DNA from: a virus
Reading direction: 5' to 3' (one strand)
Length of the DNA: 36,909 nt
Virus record (IMG/VR): IMGVR_UViG_3300046820_003595
Location: 1 to 36,909 of that record
The first letter of the stretch is position 1; each line of letters starts with the position of its first letter. Below are positions 1 to 7,205 of the stretch, one piece after another. The notes beneath the pieces were generated by a model that was not told where the DNA came from, ran no database searches, and worked only from the letters and a program-made list of their open reading frames with translations. A program made the translations under genes and the position numbers.

Positions 1-723
1 TGGAACTATTTTAAATAAACCAAGATCAAATATATTTGATATTGCAACCTCTGAATTTTTTTCAAGAGCTTCATTTATCTCTGATGTAATATATTGAGTT
101 GTTAGTTTTGGATTTAAAATAATTTCAGAATTAGATCTTACATATTCAATTATACTACTATCAATTGAAAATCCAAATTTACTTGCCAGTTTAATTGCCC
201 TAAAAACTCTTCTTGGATCATTTTTTAGAGCAATCTCTGGAGGGACAGGAGTTCTGATTATTTTTGATTCAATATCTACTTTTCCCATTCCAGTTGGATC
301 AAATATCTCTCCAGTCTCAAGATCCTGGTACATTGAGTTTATGGTAAAATCTCTAGAAAAGGCCTCTATGTTTTTTATCATATCTGGCTTATTTTCAGAC
401 AACCACTCTTTGACTCCAGGATGAGAAAAGCTCAACACATTTGGAGAAAAATCAAAACTTTTTCCAAAATAGAAAACTCTAATATGTCTATCTTCAAACA
501 TTTTAAAAAACTGTCCAGACTGAAATGAAAATAGAACGCCGAGCCTAATGCACTCCTGAGAATTAGTCGTTATATCAACATCGCTTCCAGCATCAACTAC
601 TCCGAGTAGCTGATTTCTAACCAGACCACCAACAACATAGGGTCTATCTATTGCATAAGAAGAGCTGATTTTTAACAAAAGCCCTAACCCATTGCTATAT
701 TCTGATAGATTTTTAATTATCAA
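1..723 (-). CDS. tRNA nucleotidyltransferase (CCA-adding) / poly(A) polymerase family, 3'-truncated
   Basis: Class II nucleotidyltransferase that would add or repair the CCA 3' end of tRNA; poly(A) polymerase is the close alternative. The frame is open to the window edge, giving 241 codons; the C-terminal part lies outside. Visible motifs are YVVGGLVRN (residues 29-37; GG plus Arg36), the catalytic pair D48-x-D50 in SDVDITT, an SRDFTINSMY motif equivalent to the family RRDFTxNA, and NDPRRVFRAIKLASKFGF, matching the family DPxRxxRAxRFAxxxGF helix. I place the start at TTG (721-723), because a stop codon lies two codons upstream in frame and an AGGGG ribosome-binding site sits 6 bases before it. 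The gene begins 12 bases after the 468-aa gene and is probably co-transcribed with it. The family is certain from the motifs; CCA versus poly(A) specificity cannot be told. Confidence 0.88.
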   Translation of the reverse strand, partial: MIIKNLSEYSNGLGLLLKISSSYAIDRPYVVGGLVRNQLLGVVDAGSDVDITTNSQECIRLGVLFSFQSGQFFKMFEDRHIRVFYFGKSFDFSPNVLSFSHPGVKEWLSENKPDMIKNIEAFSRDFTINSMYQDLETGEIFDPTGMGKVDIESKIIRTPVPPEIALKNDPRRVFRAIKLASKFGFSIDSSIIEYVRSNSEIILNPKLTTQYITSEINEALEKNSEVAISNIFDLGLFKIVP

Positions 724-735
724 GATCTACCCCTA

Positions 736-2142
736 TTAGCTCTGCACTGGTGGTGGTGTTACTGGCGATGGAGTCGTTACGGCTGTAGGCTGTGGTGCTA
801 CCTGCTCTGGAACTTCTGCCTCACCTATAGCCTCTTGTCTTGCCATCTCCATAATTGCTTTATTATTTGATAACATACCAAGCATCTTAGTTACTCTAGT
901 TAGAGCATAAGAATAAGACTCAATTAGTTTGCTCTGTGCCTCTGCCAACTCTGGAAACATTGATGCTATACCTATCTTGTCAAGCATAATATCAAATTCT
1001 GCCAAATATCTAATTACTCTACGATCTGAAAGAGTACCTGCAATCTGTTCTAGCTTCTTTGATGCATCATCAACGTCTATATCTTCCTTCATAATATCGC
1101 TGTATTCTGTAGGAGATGGTCCAGGAACAGGATCAACTTCGCTTAGCAGCTCCCTTCCTTTTTCAATATTTTCTTTTTCTTGCTGCTTCCTCTCTATCTG
1201 AGCCTGAGACTGCTCTGGGACCTGCTCTGTTGCTTCCTGAGCTGGAGCTGCCGCAACCTCTGGTGGAGCTGCCTCTTGAGCATACTTGTAGAATACTGAG
1301 GCTCCATCATCAAAGCCTAACTTTTTTAGTTGATTTGCGGTTCTATAGCTGATATCAGATGCAGTGGCCTGAAGTCTGACTTTACCAACTTGAATATCTA
1401 ACTTATTTAATACTTGAGATATTTCCTCATATTTATCAGCGTCAATATACTCTTCACTTTCTTTTAAGATTTTATCAACTCTTCTTAAGGCAGTATTAAA
1501 CTTTTTTTTCCAATTTTTATAATTAATCTTTTTTTCACCTTGTTCTTTTGCGCTATTCATTTGTGCGTCATGATCTATAACATAATCTGTTCCAATATAA
1601 TTAGATGTGGAGGTATATGCATCCCCAGTTGGACTCAATGACATCTGATATGATGCTGTTTTAACGTTATATTTCAAGTGCTCTCCATGATTATAATATT
1701 TTAACCAATTTAAAAAGTTATTTTTTTCTTCTTCATCTTCAAAAATATTACTAGAATATTTTACAACAGCATCATCATAACTCATTCCTTCTTTATAATG
1801 TGCTTCATAAATTTTATGAACGCAACTTGCCCAGCTTTGAAGATTGTAACCAAAAAAAGGGTTTTTAAAAAAATAATTTTCTGCCATTGGATAGGCTACT
1901 TTTTTAAATCTATTATCACCAATAATCATTGATGTTATAAAAAAATAAAAATCATTATTTGTTTTTAATTTCTTTATAATATCTTTATTTTTCCATGCAG
2001 ATTTAACAAACTCATCAGATTTGTTTTCAAGCAATTTTCTTGATGCATTTTTTAATTTAATATAAGCCAGAGAATCATCAGAGTTTATTTTTGATGATAC
2101 TTTTCTTATATAATTATCAATTTCATGATTATATTTTTTCAT
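736..2142 (-). CDS. Hypothetical protein with Pro/Gln/Ala-rich linker and tail (468 aa)
   Basis: Not recognised. The first ~240 residues are a lysine/tyrosine/asparagine-rich domain with several Trp and aromatic clusters. A helical stretch follows around residues 265-290 (RTANQLKKLGFDDGASVFYKYA), then a Pro/Ala/Gln-rich acidic linker (~residues 290-345), a helical domain (~350-440), and a low-complexity Pro/Thr/Val tail ending PPPVQS. No membrane segment or signal peptide is apparent. The start codon overlaps the stop of the preceding 85-aa gene (ATGA), and no clear ribosome-binding site is visible, which points to translational coupling. The modular linker architecture would fit a virion or scaffold protein, but that is only an inference from the neighbouring unknowns. 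Confidence 0.75.
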   Translation of the reverse strand: MKKYNHEIDNYIRKVSSKINSDDSLAYIKLKNASRKLLENKSDEFVKSAWKNKDIIKKLKTNNDFYFFITSMIIGDNRFKKVAYPMAENYFFKNPFFGYNLQSWASCVHKIYEAHYKEGMSYDDAVVKYSSNIFEDEEEKNNFLNWLKYYNHGEHLKYNVKTASYQMSLSPTGDAYTSTSNYIGTDYVIDHDAQMNSAKEQGEKKINYKNWKKKFNTALRRVDKILKESEEYIDADKYEEISQVLNKLDIQVGKVRLQATASDISYRTANQLKKLGFDDGASVFYKYAQEAAPPEVAAAPAQEATEQVPEQSQAQIERKQQEKENIEKGRELLSEVDPVPGPSPTEYSDIMKEDIDVDDASKKLEQIAGTLSDRRVIRYLAEFDIMLDKIGIASMFPELAEAQSKLIESYSYALTRVTKMLGMLSNNKAIMEMARQEAIGEAEVPEQVAPQPTAVTTPSPVTPPPVQS

Positions 2143-2396
2143 TTTAAACTTTTTACTAACTGATTTATAGAATTCATAAATAGTGTTTTTTTATCTTCTG
2201 GTTGTTCAATAAAAGCAGGATCTCTTATAATTCCATTTAAAGCGGACTTTATCTGATCAGATGAGAGATTTGGATCGCTATGTTTTAACTTATTCTTTAT
2301 CCAATTCCTTATGCTAATCTCACTATTTAGATCCTCAAGACTTATGATAATACCATCAGATGGTACGTTTGAATTTTCACTAGACTTCTTCTGCAT
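2139..2396 (-). CDS. Small hypothetical protein (85 aa)
   Basis: Not recognised. A short polar protein with a predicted helical middle (around IRNWIKNKLKHSD) and a helical C-terminus. It overlaps the end of the 233-aa gene by 17 bases and the start of the 468-aa gene by 4 bases (ATGA), so the three almost certainly form one translationally coupled unit. No cysteines, catalytic motif or membrane segment are visible. The call rests on tight packing between two larger genes on the same strand. Confidence 0.65.
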   Translation of the reverse strand: MQKKSSENSNVPSDGIIISLEDLNSEISIRNWIKNKLKHSDPNLSSDQIKSALNGIIRDPAFIEQPEDKKTLFMNSINQLVKSLK

Positions 2397-3081
2397 CTGA
2401 TACCTCTATTAAGTACTGATTATATTCTGGAGAATCATGTTTTAAGCCAGTCATTCTGTAGTTTAGTTTTTCCATAAAAATCAAAACTAAGGCAGGATCC
2501 ATATCTCTTAGGACATCAATGACAACTTCCTTCATGATGTTTATCTGATCATTTACAATATTTACATTTAAATTATGCTCTATTTTCTTATCTGCAAATC
2601 CCTCTATGTATTTTTTCCAGTCCTGCATAATAGATCTCATCATATTTAGATATTCTAAAAATAATCTATCATGCTTAATGTTGCCACCAGCAGCAACCGT
2701 ATTGTAATAAAATTCCATTCTAGAGGAAATTAGCTTTTCCATCTCCAAAAGCTTTCTTTGAACATCCATTTCATTAGAGACAATTTCATTTATTTTTTTC
2801 TGATACTCTGAAGAATTTGAAACAGCTAGCTTTAGCTCTGCATCCGCCGAAACTAGCTCATCTGTTTTTTTCTTTAGTTTGATATCCTCAAGAAGATCGC
2901 CCTTTATATTTAGATTTTCAGATCTGAATTTCTGAAGAGTCATATATGATATATGGAGTCTTTTTGTTCTTGGATACTTCTTTTTTAACCATGCCTCAAT
3001 CTGCTTAACGGATTCACCATTAAGCAGCATTTTAATTATTTCCTCTTTATCTGGATGTCTAGCAACTTTATTTGTTTCCAT
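2380..3081 (-). CDS. HTH-containing hypothetical protein, possible small terminase-like (233 aa)
   Basis: Residues ~8-55 look like a helix-turn-helix region: a 'DKEEIIKMLLNGESVKQIEAW' style first half followed by a basic stretch and 'HISYMTLQKFRSEN' as candidate recognition helix. A long charged helical or coiled-coil middle follows (~60-130), then a C-terminal part with NLNVNIVNDQINIMKEVVI. An N-terminal HTH plus a central coiled coil is the build of many phage small terminase subunits, and the gene lies among other possible packaging or virion genes. No diagnostic motif proves it, and no large terminase is in the window. An AGGAA ribosome-binding site precedes the ATG. It directly follows a terminator hairpin (3094-3120), leaving almost no room for its own downstream promoter. 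Confidence 0.72.
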   Translation of the reverse strand: METNKVARHPDKEEIIKMLLNGESVKQIEAWLKKKYPRTKRLHISYMTLQKFRSENLNIKGDLLEDIKLKKKTDELVSADAELKLAVSNSSEYQKKINEIVSNEMDVQRKLLEMEKLISSRMEFYYNTVAAGGNIKHDRLFLEYLNMMRSIMQDWKKYIEGFADKKIEHNLNVNIVNDQINIMKEVVIDVLRDMDPALVLIFMEKLNYRMTGLKHDSPEYNQYLIEVSDAEEV

Positions 3082-3090
3082 TTCGTTCCT

Positions 3091-3120
3091 AAAAAAATAA
3101 GCCTACTACAGGCTTATTTT
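3091..3120 (-). terminator. Rho-independent terminator, 11-bp stem
   Basis: Perfect inverted repeat AAAATAAGCCT / AGGCTTATTTT (3094-3104 and 3110-3120) with loop ACTAC. On the minus strand it is followed by a run of seven T (3097-3091). It ends the transcript of the 132-aa, 516-aa and 159-aa genes. The A/T-symmetric arms mean it could also work on plus-strand transcripts. Its T-run abuts the ribosome-binding site of the next gene. Confidence 0.8.
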
Positions 3121-3143
3121 ACTAATTCAGTTGTAATTTACTT

Positions 3144-3542
3144 TTATCTAGCAAATATTTTTGTCTGATTAGAAACAGATGTTGGAGAGAAATTTCTTCC
3201 ATCACTTGTTTTAAAGCCCTGATTGTAATCAAAAACTTGTTTTGTATAAGGATTTACTCTTACGCCGTCAGATGGGATTGCAGCTTGGACACCAGGCATA
3301 TCAGGGGCATATCTGGTAGATAGAGAGTGATTTCCTTCTGAAATTATTGGCTTGTAGTCTGGCTGATCCCCAAATACACCATATAGAGATCTTGAGCTTG
3401 GCTTAGGTAAATTTAACTCTTCAAGTAAATCAAATCTATTCTGATAGCTTGTAACACCAGAAGTTGACTGCTGAAGTATTCCTTCGGCCTGTGCTTTCTT
3501 GTATAGTTCTTTTAGAGCTTCTTTTCTTGCTGTTTTTGTCAT
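3144..3542 (-). CDS. Hypothetical protein (132 aa), possible virion protein
   Basis: Not recognised. The N-terminus is a basic helix (TARKEALKELYKKAQAEG). The rest is polar, rich in Ser, Pro, Gly, Tyr and Asn with little predicted helix, and ends in a basic FAR. There are no cysteines, membrane segment or catalytic motif. It starts 2 bases after the stop of the 516-aa gene without a strong ribosome-binding site, suggesting coupling. It is the last gene before the terminator at 3091-3120. The composition would fit a small structural protein, but that is weak inference. Confidence 0.68.
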   Translation of the reverse strand: MTKTARKEALKELYKKAQAEGILQQSTSGVTSYQNRFDLLEELNLPKPSSRSLYGVFGDQPDYKPIISEGNHSLSTRYAPDMPGVQAAIPSDGVRVNPYTKQVFDYNQGFKTSDGRNFSPTSVSNQTKIFAR

Positions 3543-3544
3543 GA

Positions 3545-5095
3545 TTAGCTCATTACAATTTTGCTGGTTGAAATTATTGTTCCATCTATAGAGTCAAGAT
3601 TTCTCTTTTCACTTCTGAACTTTGGAACTGGTCTTCCCTTCTCATCAAAGGCAATTTTGCTAAGTGGTAATCCAAGCTTTGGACAGAACCACTCAACAGA
3701 ATTCTTTGTTCTGATTAGATCTCCACGCTTAACCGCTTCTTTGATAAGATCTGAGTCAAAAGATTTTGCTGCAGTCTTTAAGAGCTTCTGGAAATCTTCT
3801 AGGGCAGTCTTAAATCTTTCTGGGCCAAACTTTGTTCCTATGGTTGAGAGAGCATCTTCAGAGGACTTATAATCTTTCTTTGAAACTCCTTCAATTACAA
3901 CGTCTATAAGCTGGGCGTATGAAAGCTTTCCAAGCTCATCAGAATCTCTTGAGAAAGAATGAGAGGTGGCTGGTGCAGTTCCGGCAGCAAATTCCTGATA
4001 TCCAGATGGAGAGAAATCATATTTGGTTGTGCCAGAAATAAACTCTGATGGCATAACAACTCTTTCTCCACTCATTTCTACGGGAACAACAAAGGATCTC
4101 TCCCCTACTGAAGTTGCTGTCTTCACAAGGAATGAGAGACCTCTATTGTTTGTGCCGGAGAATTTAACCTGTGCTCTTGCACCCCAAGAAGAAATTTCTG
4201 CTGCAACTACAGAGTGAGCAAGCTTAATCTGATTGGTTGAGAATCTATTTGAGGCAAGAAGAATTTCTTCTGAAATGTCAAATTTCTCCTTCAAAGCTGA
4301 TGGTGCAGAAACATTTGGAATTGAAACAGAGTCGCTCTTGCGAAGATCTGCGTATTTAGAAAGATTAGTATCCTTCTGTTTCTTCTGAGCTGTCTTAAGA
4401 ATTACAAGAACATTCTCTTTATTAAGCTTAATGAGTGAACCTTCAGCTACAACCTCTGAAGGTATTCCAACTGAGCCATTGCTAACCTGAACTGGAATAC
4501 TTACATAGCTTGTTGTAAAGTCTGGATTCTTGTAGTAGGCATTGCAAAGAATGTAATGCTCATTTCCAGTGATGGTCTTTACCATATCTGGCTTAATTCC
4601 CATTGCATTAAGCTCTAAGGTAACAAGTCTTTCTGCCTTTTTTACTAGATTCTTGTTGTAAGTTCCGCTATCATCATTTGATCCAAATGAAAATAGTACA
4701 GAAAATGCATCTGATAATGGAGTTTTATCAGTTAAGGCAACTGGCTTAGACATATCAGCTGCAGTCTTTGAAATGGTGGATTTTACTGGCTCTGGAAGCT
4801 TGCCATAACCATCACGGAGAAATTCTCCAAGCTCATCACGAAATGCTGTTGCTCCACCAGAGATATTGCCAAATCTATCATAAAGATTTGTAATTTCTGA
4901 CTGAGAGATAAAAGCCTGTCTTGATGCCATTTTTTTAATGACACTTCTCATGTTTCCAATTACCTGATCTTTCTGGTTATTTTCCCAGGCAGAATCAAAT
5001 TTATTTAAAACATAATTGCTAGGATATTCTTTACCAACTTCCAGCGAGCGAAGTGCGGTTTCTGCTTGTTTTTTTAAAAGTTTTAATGACATCAT
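3545..5095 (-). CDS. Hypothetical protein with internal duplicated domain (516 aa)
   Basis: Not recognised. Residues 1-130 are mostly helical. Two related ~75-residue beta-rich modules then follow: copy 1 at ~155-232 (containing VSIPVQVSNGSVGIPSEVV) and copy 2 at ~290-362 (containing FVVPVEMSGERVVMPSEF), sharing the pattern P-V-[QE]-x-S-G-x-V-x-[IM]-P-S-E. A helical region and a 'CPKLGLPLSKIAFDEKGRP' segment close the protein. Two consecutive ATGs occur at the start; the second (5090-5092) is better spaced from the AGGTGA ribosome-binding site, so the true protein may be one residue shorter. The upstream gene's stop lies inside that ribosome-binding site. The length and duplicated beta modules would suit a virion component, but no family can be named. 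Confidence 0.75.
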   Translation of the reverse strand: MMSLKLLKKQAETALRSLEVGKEYPSNYVLNKFDSAWENNQKDQVIGNMRSVIKKMASRQAFISQSEITNLYDRFGNISGGATAFRDELGEFLRDGYGKLPEPVKSTISKTAADMSKPVALTDKTPLSDAFSVLFSFGSNDDSGTYNKNLVKKAERLVTLELNAMGIKPDMVKTITGNEHYILCNAYYKNPDFTTSYVSIPVQVSNGSVGIPSEVVAEGSLIKLNKENVLVILKTAQKKQKDTNLSKYADLRKSDSVSIPNVSAPSALKEKFDISEEILLASNRFSTNQIKLAHSVVAAEISSWGARAQVKFSGTNNRGLSFLVKTATSVGERSFVVPVEMSGERVVMPSEFISGTTKYDFSPSGYQEFAAGTAPATSHSFSRDSDELGKLSYAQLIDVVIEGVSKKDYKSSEDALSTIGTKFGPERFKTALEDFQKLLKTAAKSFDSDLIKEAVKRGDLIRTKNSVEWFCPKLGLPLSKIAFDEKGRPVPKFRSEKRNLDSIDGTIISTSKIVMS

Positions 5096-5100
5096 TTCAC

Positions 5101-5580
5101 CTAAATAAATTTTTTCAATTCTGGAAAAGTTGAGACTAAAGATTCTCTCTTTGTTTGTGGCTGGTCTTTTAATAATTCAATTACAAAAGAATTATCGGAA
5201 GAGGTTTTTTCTATGAGTGCAGATTTAAATATAGAAATATCATTAGCTGAAAATCCATATTCATCTGAGGAGAATCTTGTAATTGGAATATTTTTATATG
5301 ATAATGTTACATTTCTTTTGTCATAATCAGAAATGACTTCCCAATCTCCAGCTTTTCTTGTTTCAAATTGAGGGTTAGATGCTCTAACTAGATGTGGCTT
5401 TCCGTCAATATCCTGCAATGCCCACAGACCACTGTATGGGTCTCCGTCTATGGCATACCTGTCTAGAGCTATTTTTCTAAAAGAAATACTATCATTTATT
5501 TCTACTTGGTCTTTTATTCCCAAGTCAGTAGATTGTTTTTTCATAAGCTTTATTAAAGTATTGTCCAAATAGCTGGGCAT
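5101..5580 (-). CDS. Hypothetical protein (159 aa)
   Basis: Not recognised. A soluble, mixed alpha/beta protein. The middle has short hydrophobic strands (YSGLWALQDIDGKPHLVRAS, WEVISDYDKRNVTLSYKNIPITRF) ahead of a helical C-terminus. There are no cysteines and no transmembrane segment. An AGAGG ribosome-binding site lies 7 bases before the ATG. It is first in the unit 5580-3144, after an 81-base gap, and its stop codon is part of the ribosome-binding site of the 516-aa gene. Confidence 0.7.
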   Translation of the reverse strand: MPSYLDNTLIKLMKKQSTDLGIKDQVEINDSISFRKIALDRYAIDGDPYSGLWALQDIDGKPHLVRASNPQFETRKAGDWEVISDYDKRNVTLSYKNIPITRFSSDEYGFSANDISIFKSALIEKTSSDNSFVIELLKDQPQTKRESLVSTFPELKKFI

Positions 5581-5661
5581 TAGAAAACCTCTGAAGATAT
5601 CTTGCTTTATTAATAGAAAGGTATAAATCGAAAATATAACAATATTTAAATAATTAATAGT
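5581..5661 (-). promoter_or_regulatory. Intergenic region with candidate promoter for the 5580-3144 unit
   Basis: Very AT-rich 81-base gap. On the minus strand it contains TATTAATA (5608-5615), which matches 7 of 8 positions of the T4 late promoter TATAAATA, and a TATATTTTCGATTTATAC stretch upstream of it. No GC-rich terminator stem is seen. This is the only space for a promoter ahead of the three following genes. The exact element is uncertain because nearly any AT-rich stretch gives such matches. Confidence 0.25.
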
Positions 5662-6096
5662 TTAATCAATCTTTCTTTTTAAGGCTTCCATTTCTAATAA
5701 AATTTCCTGTATTTTTTCATTATTTCTGCAGATTTTTTTTAATTTTTTAAAAATTCCACCGTATCTTTTTTTATCATTTCTATAGTCAAGATTGCCACGA
5801 AGTGCCTTATGAACTGCGGATTGTGTTATTCCAAGATGTTCTGCAATTTCATTTTGAGTCTTACCCATCAATATCATGAATAATACTTTTTTTTGATGTT
5901 CGGTTAAGAGTTCACTATTTACAACTGAGTAAACCTCTTCTAAAAGTTTTTCCCTCAGATCCATTAGCTCTTCAGAGTAAGCATTATCATTCAGAATTCC
6001 GCCGATGCCTTTATCATCTGAAAAATTGTTAAGCTTTGCTTGATCAAAAGCAACTTCAACAATTTTATATTGATAATTCTTACTCTTTAATTTCAT
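5662..6096 (-). CDS. HTH protein resembling sigma region 4 / LuxR-type DNA-binding domain (144 aa)
   Basis: Residues ~63-100 carry a helix-turn-helix typical of sigma region 4 and related regulators: LLTEHQKKVLFMILMGKT, then QNEIAEHLGITQSAVHKAL, with the turn at LGI. The N-terminal 60 residues have no recognisable domain and no sigma region 2 is visible. The C-terminus is a basic helical tail. I place the start at the ATG at 6096, which shares a base with the primase stop (TAATG) and has GGAG 5 bases upstream; an upstream in-frame GTG (6102) is less likely. It is co-transcribed with the TOPRIM primase. The likely role is a phage transcription regulator or sigma-like accessory factor; the target is unknown. 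Confidence 0.8.
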   Translation of the reverse strand: MKLKSKNYQYKIVEVAFDQAKLNNFSDDKGIGGILNDNAYSEELMDLREKLLEEVYSVVNSELLTEHQKKVLFMILMGKTQNEIAEHLGITQSAVHKALRGNLDYRNDKKRYGGIFKKLKKICRNNEKIQEILLEMEALKRKID

Positions 6097-6854
6097 TACC
6101 ACTCCATTGGAATTATACTTTCTATCTCTTGATGAAAGTCATCAAGAGATTTTTTATTATCTAAAAAATACTCTCCCGCATCTTTATAATCTAATGGAAG
6201 TTTTAAAAATCTTAATTTTATTCCTTTATTTATATATTTATTATATATTGACTCTGCAGATTTTTGTCCGGGCTCATCACCATCTAGCAGAAATGATATT
6301 TTATCAGTATATCTGGCCAATTTTATAAAGTGATTTTTAGAAAATCCAGTTCCACATGCCGCTACGGTATTTTTAATTCCAGCATCATACATGCTGATTT
6401 GATCGAAATATCCTTCAACCACATAAACATTTTGATTTAGTAGAATATCCTTTCTGGCAAGATTTAATCCAAAAAGGTGATTGGTTTTCTTAAACTTTGA
6501 ATTTTTATATTTTGGAATTCCAACAATCTCTCGCTCTTGATTAGAGAGCATACACCTTCCGGCTAGAGCAATTGGGGTTCCATAATCATCGTAGATTGGG
6601 AAGGTTATAGAGTAATAGTTTGAAAACTGACTAGTGCCATCATAGTCCATAAGTCCTGCCGACTTTAAAAAATCGTCAGAAACATAATCTGCAAGTTTTT
6701 TTGCATTCCTTGGAAAGAAGCCAATCTTATATTTTTGAAAAGCATCAACGGAGAGATTTCTCTCTCCGAAGATGTAGTCTTTACCAAGCTTTGTTCTTTT
6801 GAGATTGTCGTGACAAATCTCAATTAGTTTTGTTAGCTCCTGGACTTCTTTCAT
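6096..6854 (-). CDS. DnaG-type primase, catalytic TOPRIM module without zinc-binding domain (252 aa)
   Basis: RNA polymerase core of a DnaG-like primase, which would make RNA primers for replication. Visible are the N-terminal core (GERNLSVDAFQKYKIGFFP, residues 30-48), the basic KYKNSKFKKTNHLFGL motif (115-130), the TOPRIM glutamate in VVEGYFD (E147, D151), AACGTGF (165-171), the acidic DGDEPGQ (D191, D193), and DYKDAGEY near the end, corresponding to the DPD-type motif. Bacterial DnaG is about 600 aa; this protein lacks both the N-terminal CHC2 zinc domain and the C-terminal helicase-interaction domain. A separate CHC2 protein is encoded at 32864-33391. The start is supported by GAGGAG 4 bases before the ATG; it overlaps the upstream zinc-protein gene by 35 bases. 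Confidence 0.92.
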   Translation of the reverse strand: MKEVQELTKLIEICHDNLKRTKLGKDYIFGERNLSVDAFQKYKIGFFPRNAKKLADYVSDDFLKSAGLMDYDGTSQFSNYYSITFPIYDDYGTPIALAGRCMLSNQEREIVGIPKYKNSKFKKTNHLFGLNLARKDILLNQNVYVVEGYFDQISMYDAGIKNTVAACGTGFSKNHFIKLARYTDKISFLLDGDEPGQKSAESIYNKYINKGIKLRFLKLPLDYKDAGEYFLDNKKSLDDFHQEIESIIPMEW

Positions 6855-7203
6855 CTGACTCCTCTAGTTGCTTCAATGAAGGTGAAATCTTTTCCATTGC
6901 GTTTGCCATCATCTCGCTAATGAGTATGGTGCAATTTTTTGTTTGACAATCCTTTCCATATGCTACGCCATTAATTACTACAGTTTCCACTTTCTTGTGA
7001 CAATTTTTGCACTCAAACATAAATGCCTTTTTAGCAGGAGTAACAACATCTTTGTTTTGCTTCATACTCTGTTTTGTAAAAGATGATATTCCGGCAATAT
7101 CATCACCACAGAGCTTACAAACCACCTCATTTCTCTCTACATCGAGGGATCCCTCTGTTCTTCCATCTGACTTCTTACACCTTGGATTACAGCTTACTAG
7201 CAT
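6820..7203 (-). CDS. Hypothetical protein with two four-cysteine zinc sites (127 aa)
   Basis: Two probable zinc-binding sites: C5/C9 with C29/C32 (SCNPRC...CKLCGD), and C65/C68 with C86/C91 (ECKNCHK...DCQTKNC). A polar acidic/basic tail follows. Four-Cys ribbons like these usually bind nucleic acid or hold proteins together. The gene lies between recA (2-base gap) and the TOPRIM primase (35-base overlap), so a role in recombination or priming is plausible, for instance as an accessory or loading factor. No family can be named. Confidence 0.78.
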   Translation of the reverse strand: MLVSCNPRCKKSDGRTEGSLDVERNEVVCKLCGDDIAGISSFTKQSMKQNKDVVTPAKKAFMFECKNCHKKVETVVINGVAYGKDCQTKNCTILISEMMANAMEKISPSLKQLEESDERSPGANKTN

Positions 7204-7205
7204 CT

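Noticed and set aside
5622-5629. Plus-strand TATAAATC as a late promoter
   Set aside because: It would transcribe away from the gene it precedes, into the antisense of the HTH gene; a chance match in an AT-rich gap.
6749-6768. 8-bp hairpin CGGAGAGA/TCTCTCCG in the primase gene
   Set aside because: Within coding sequence, without a T-run, and explained by alternating AG/CT codons; too weak to call a terminator.
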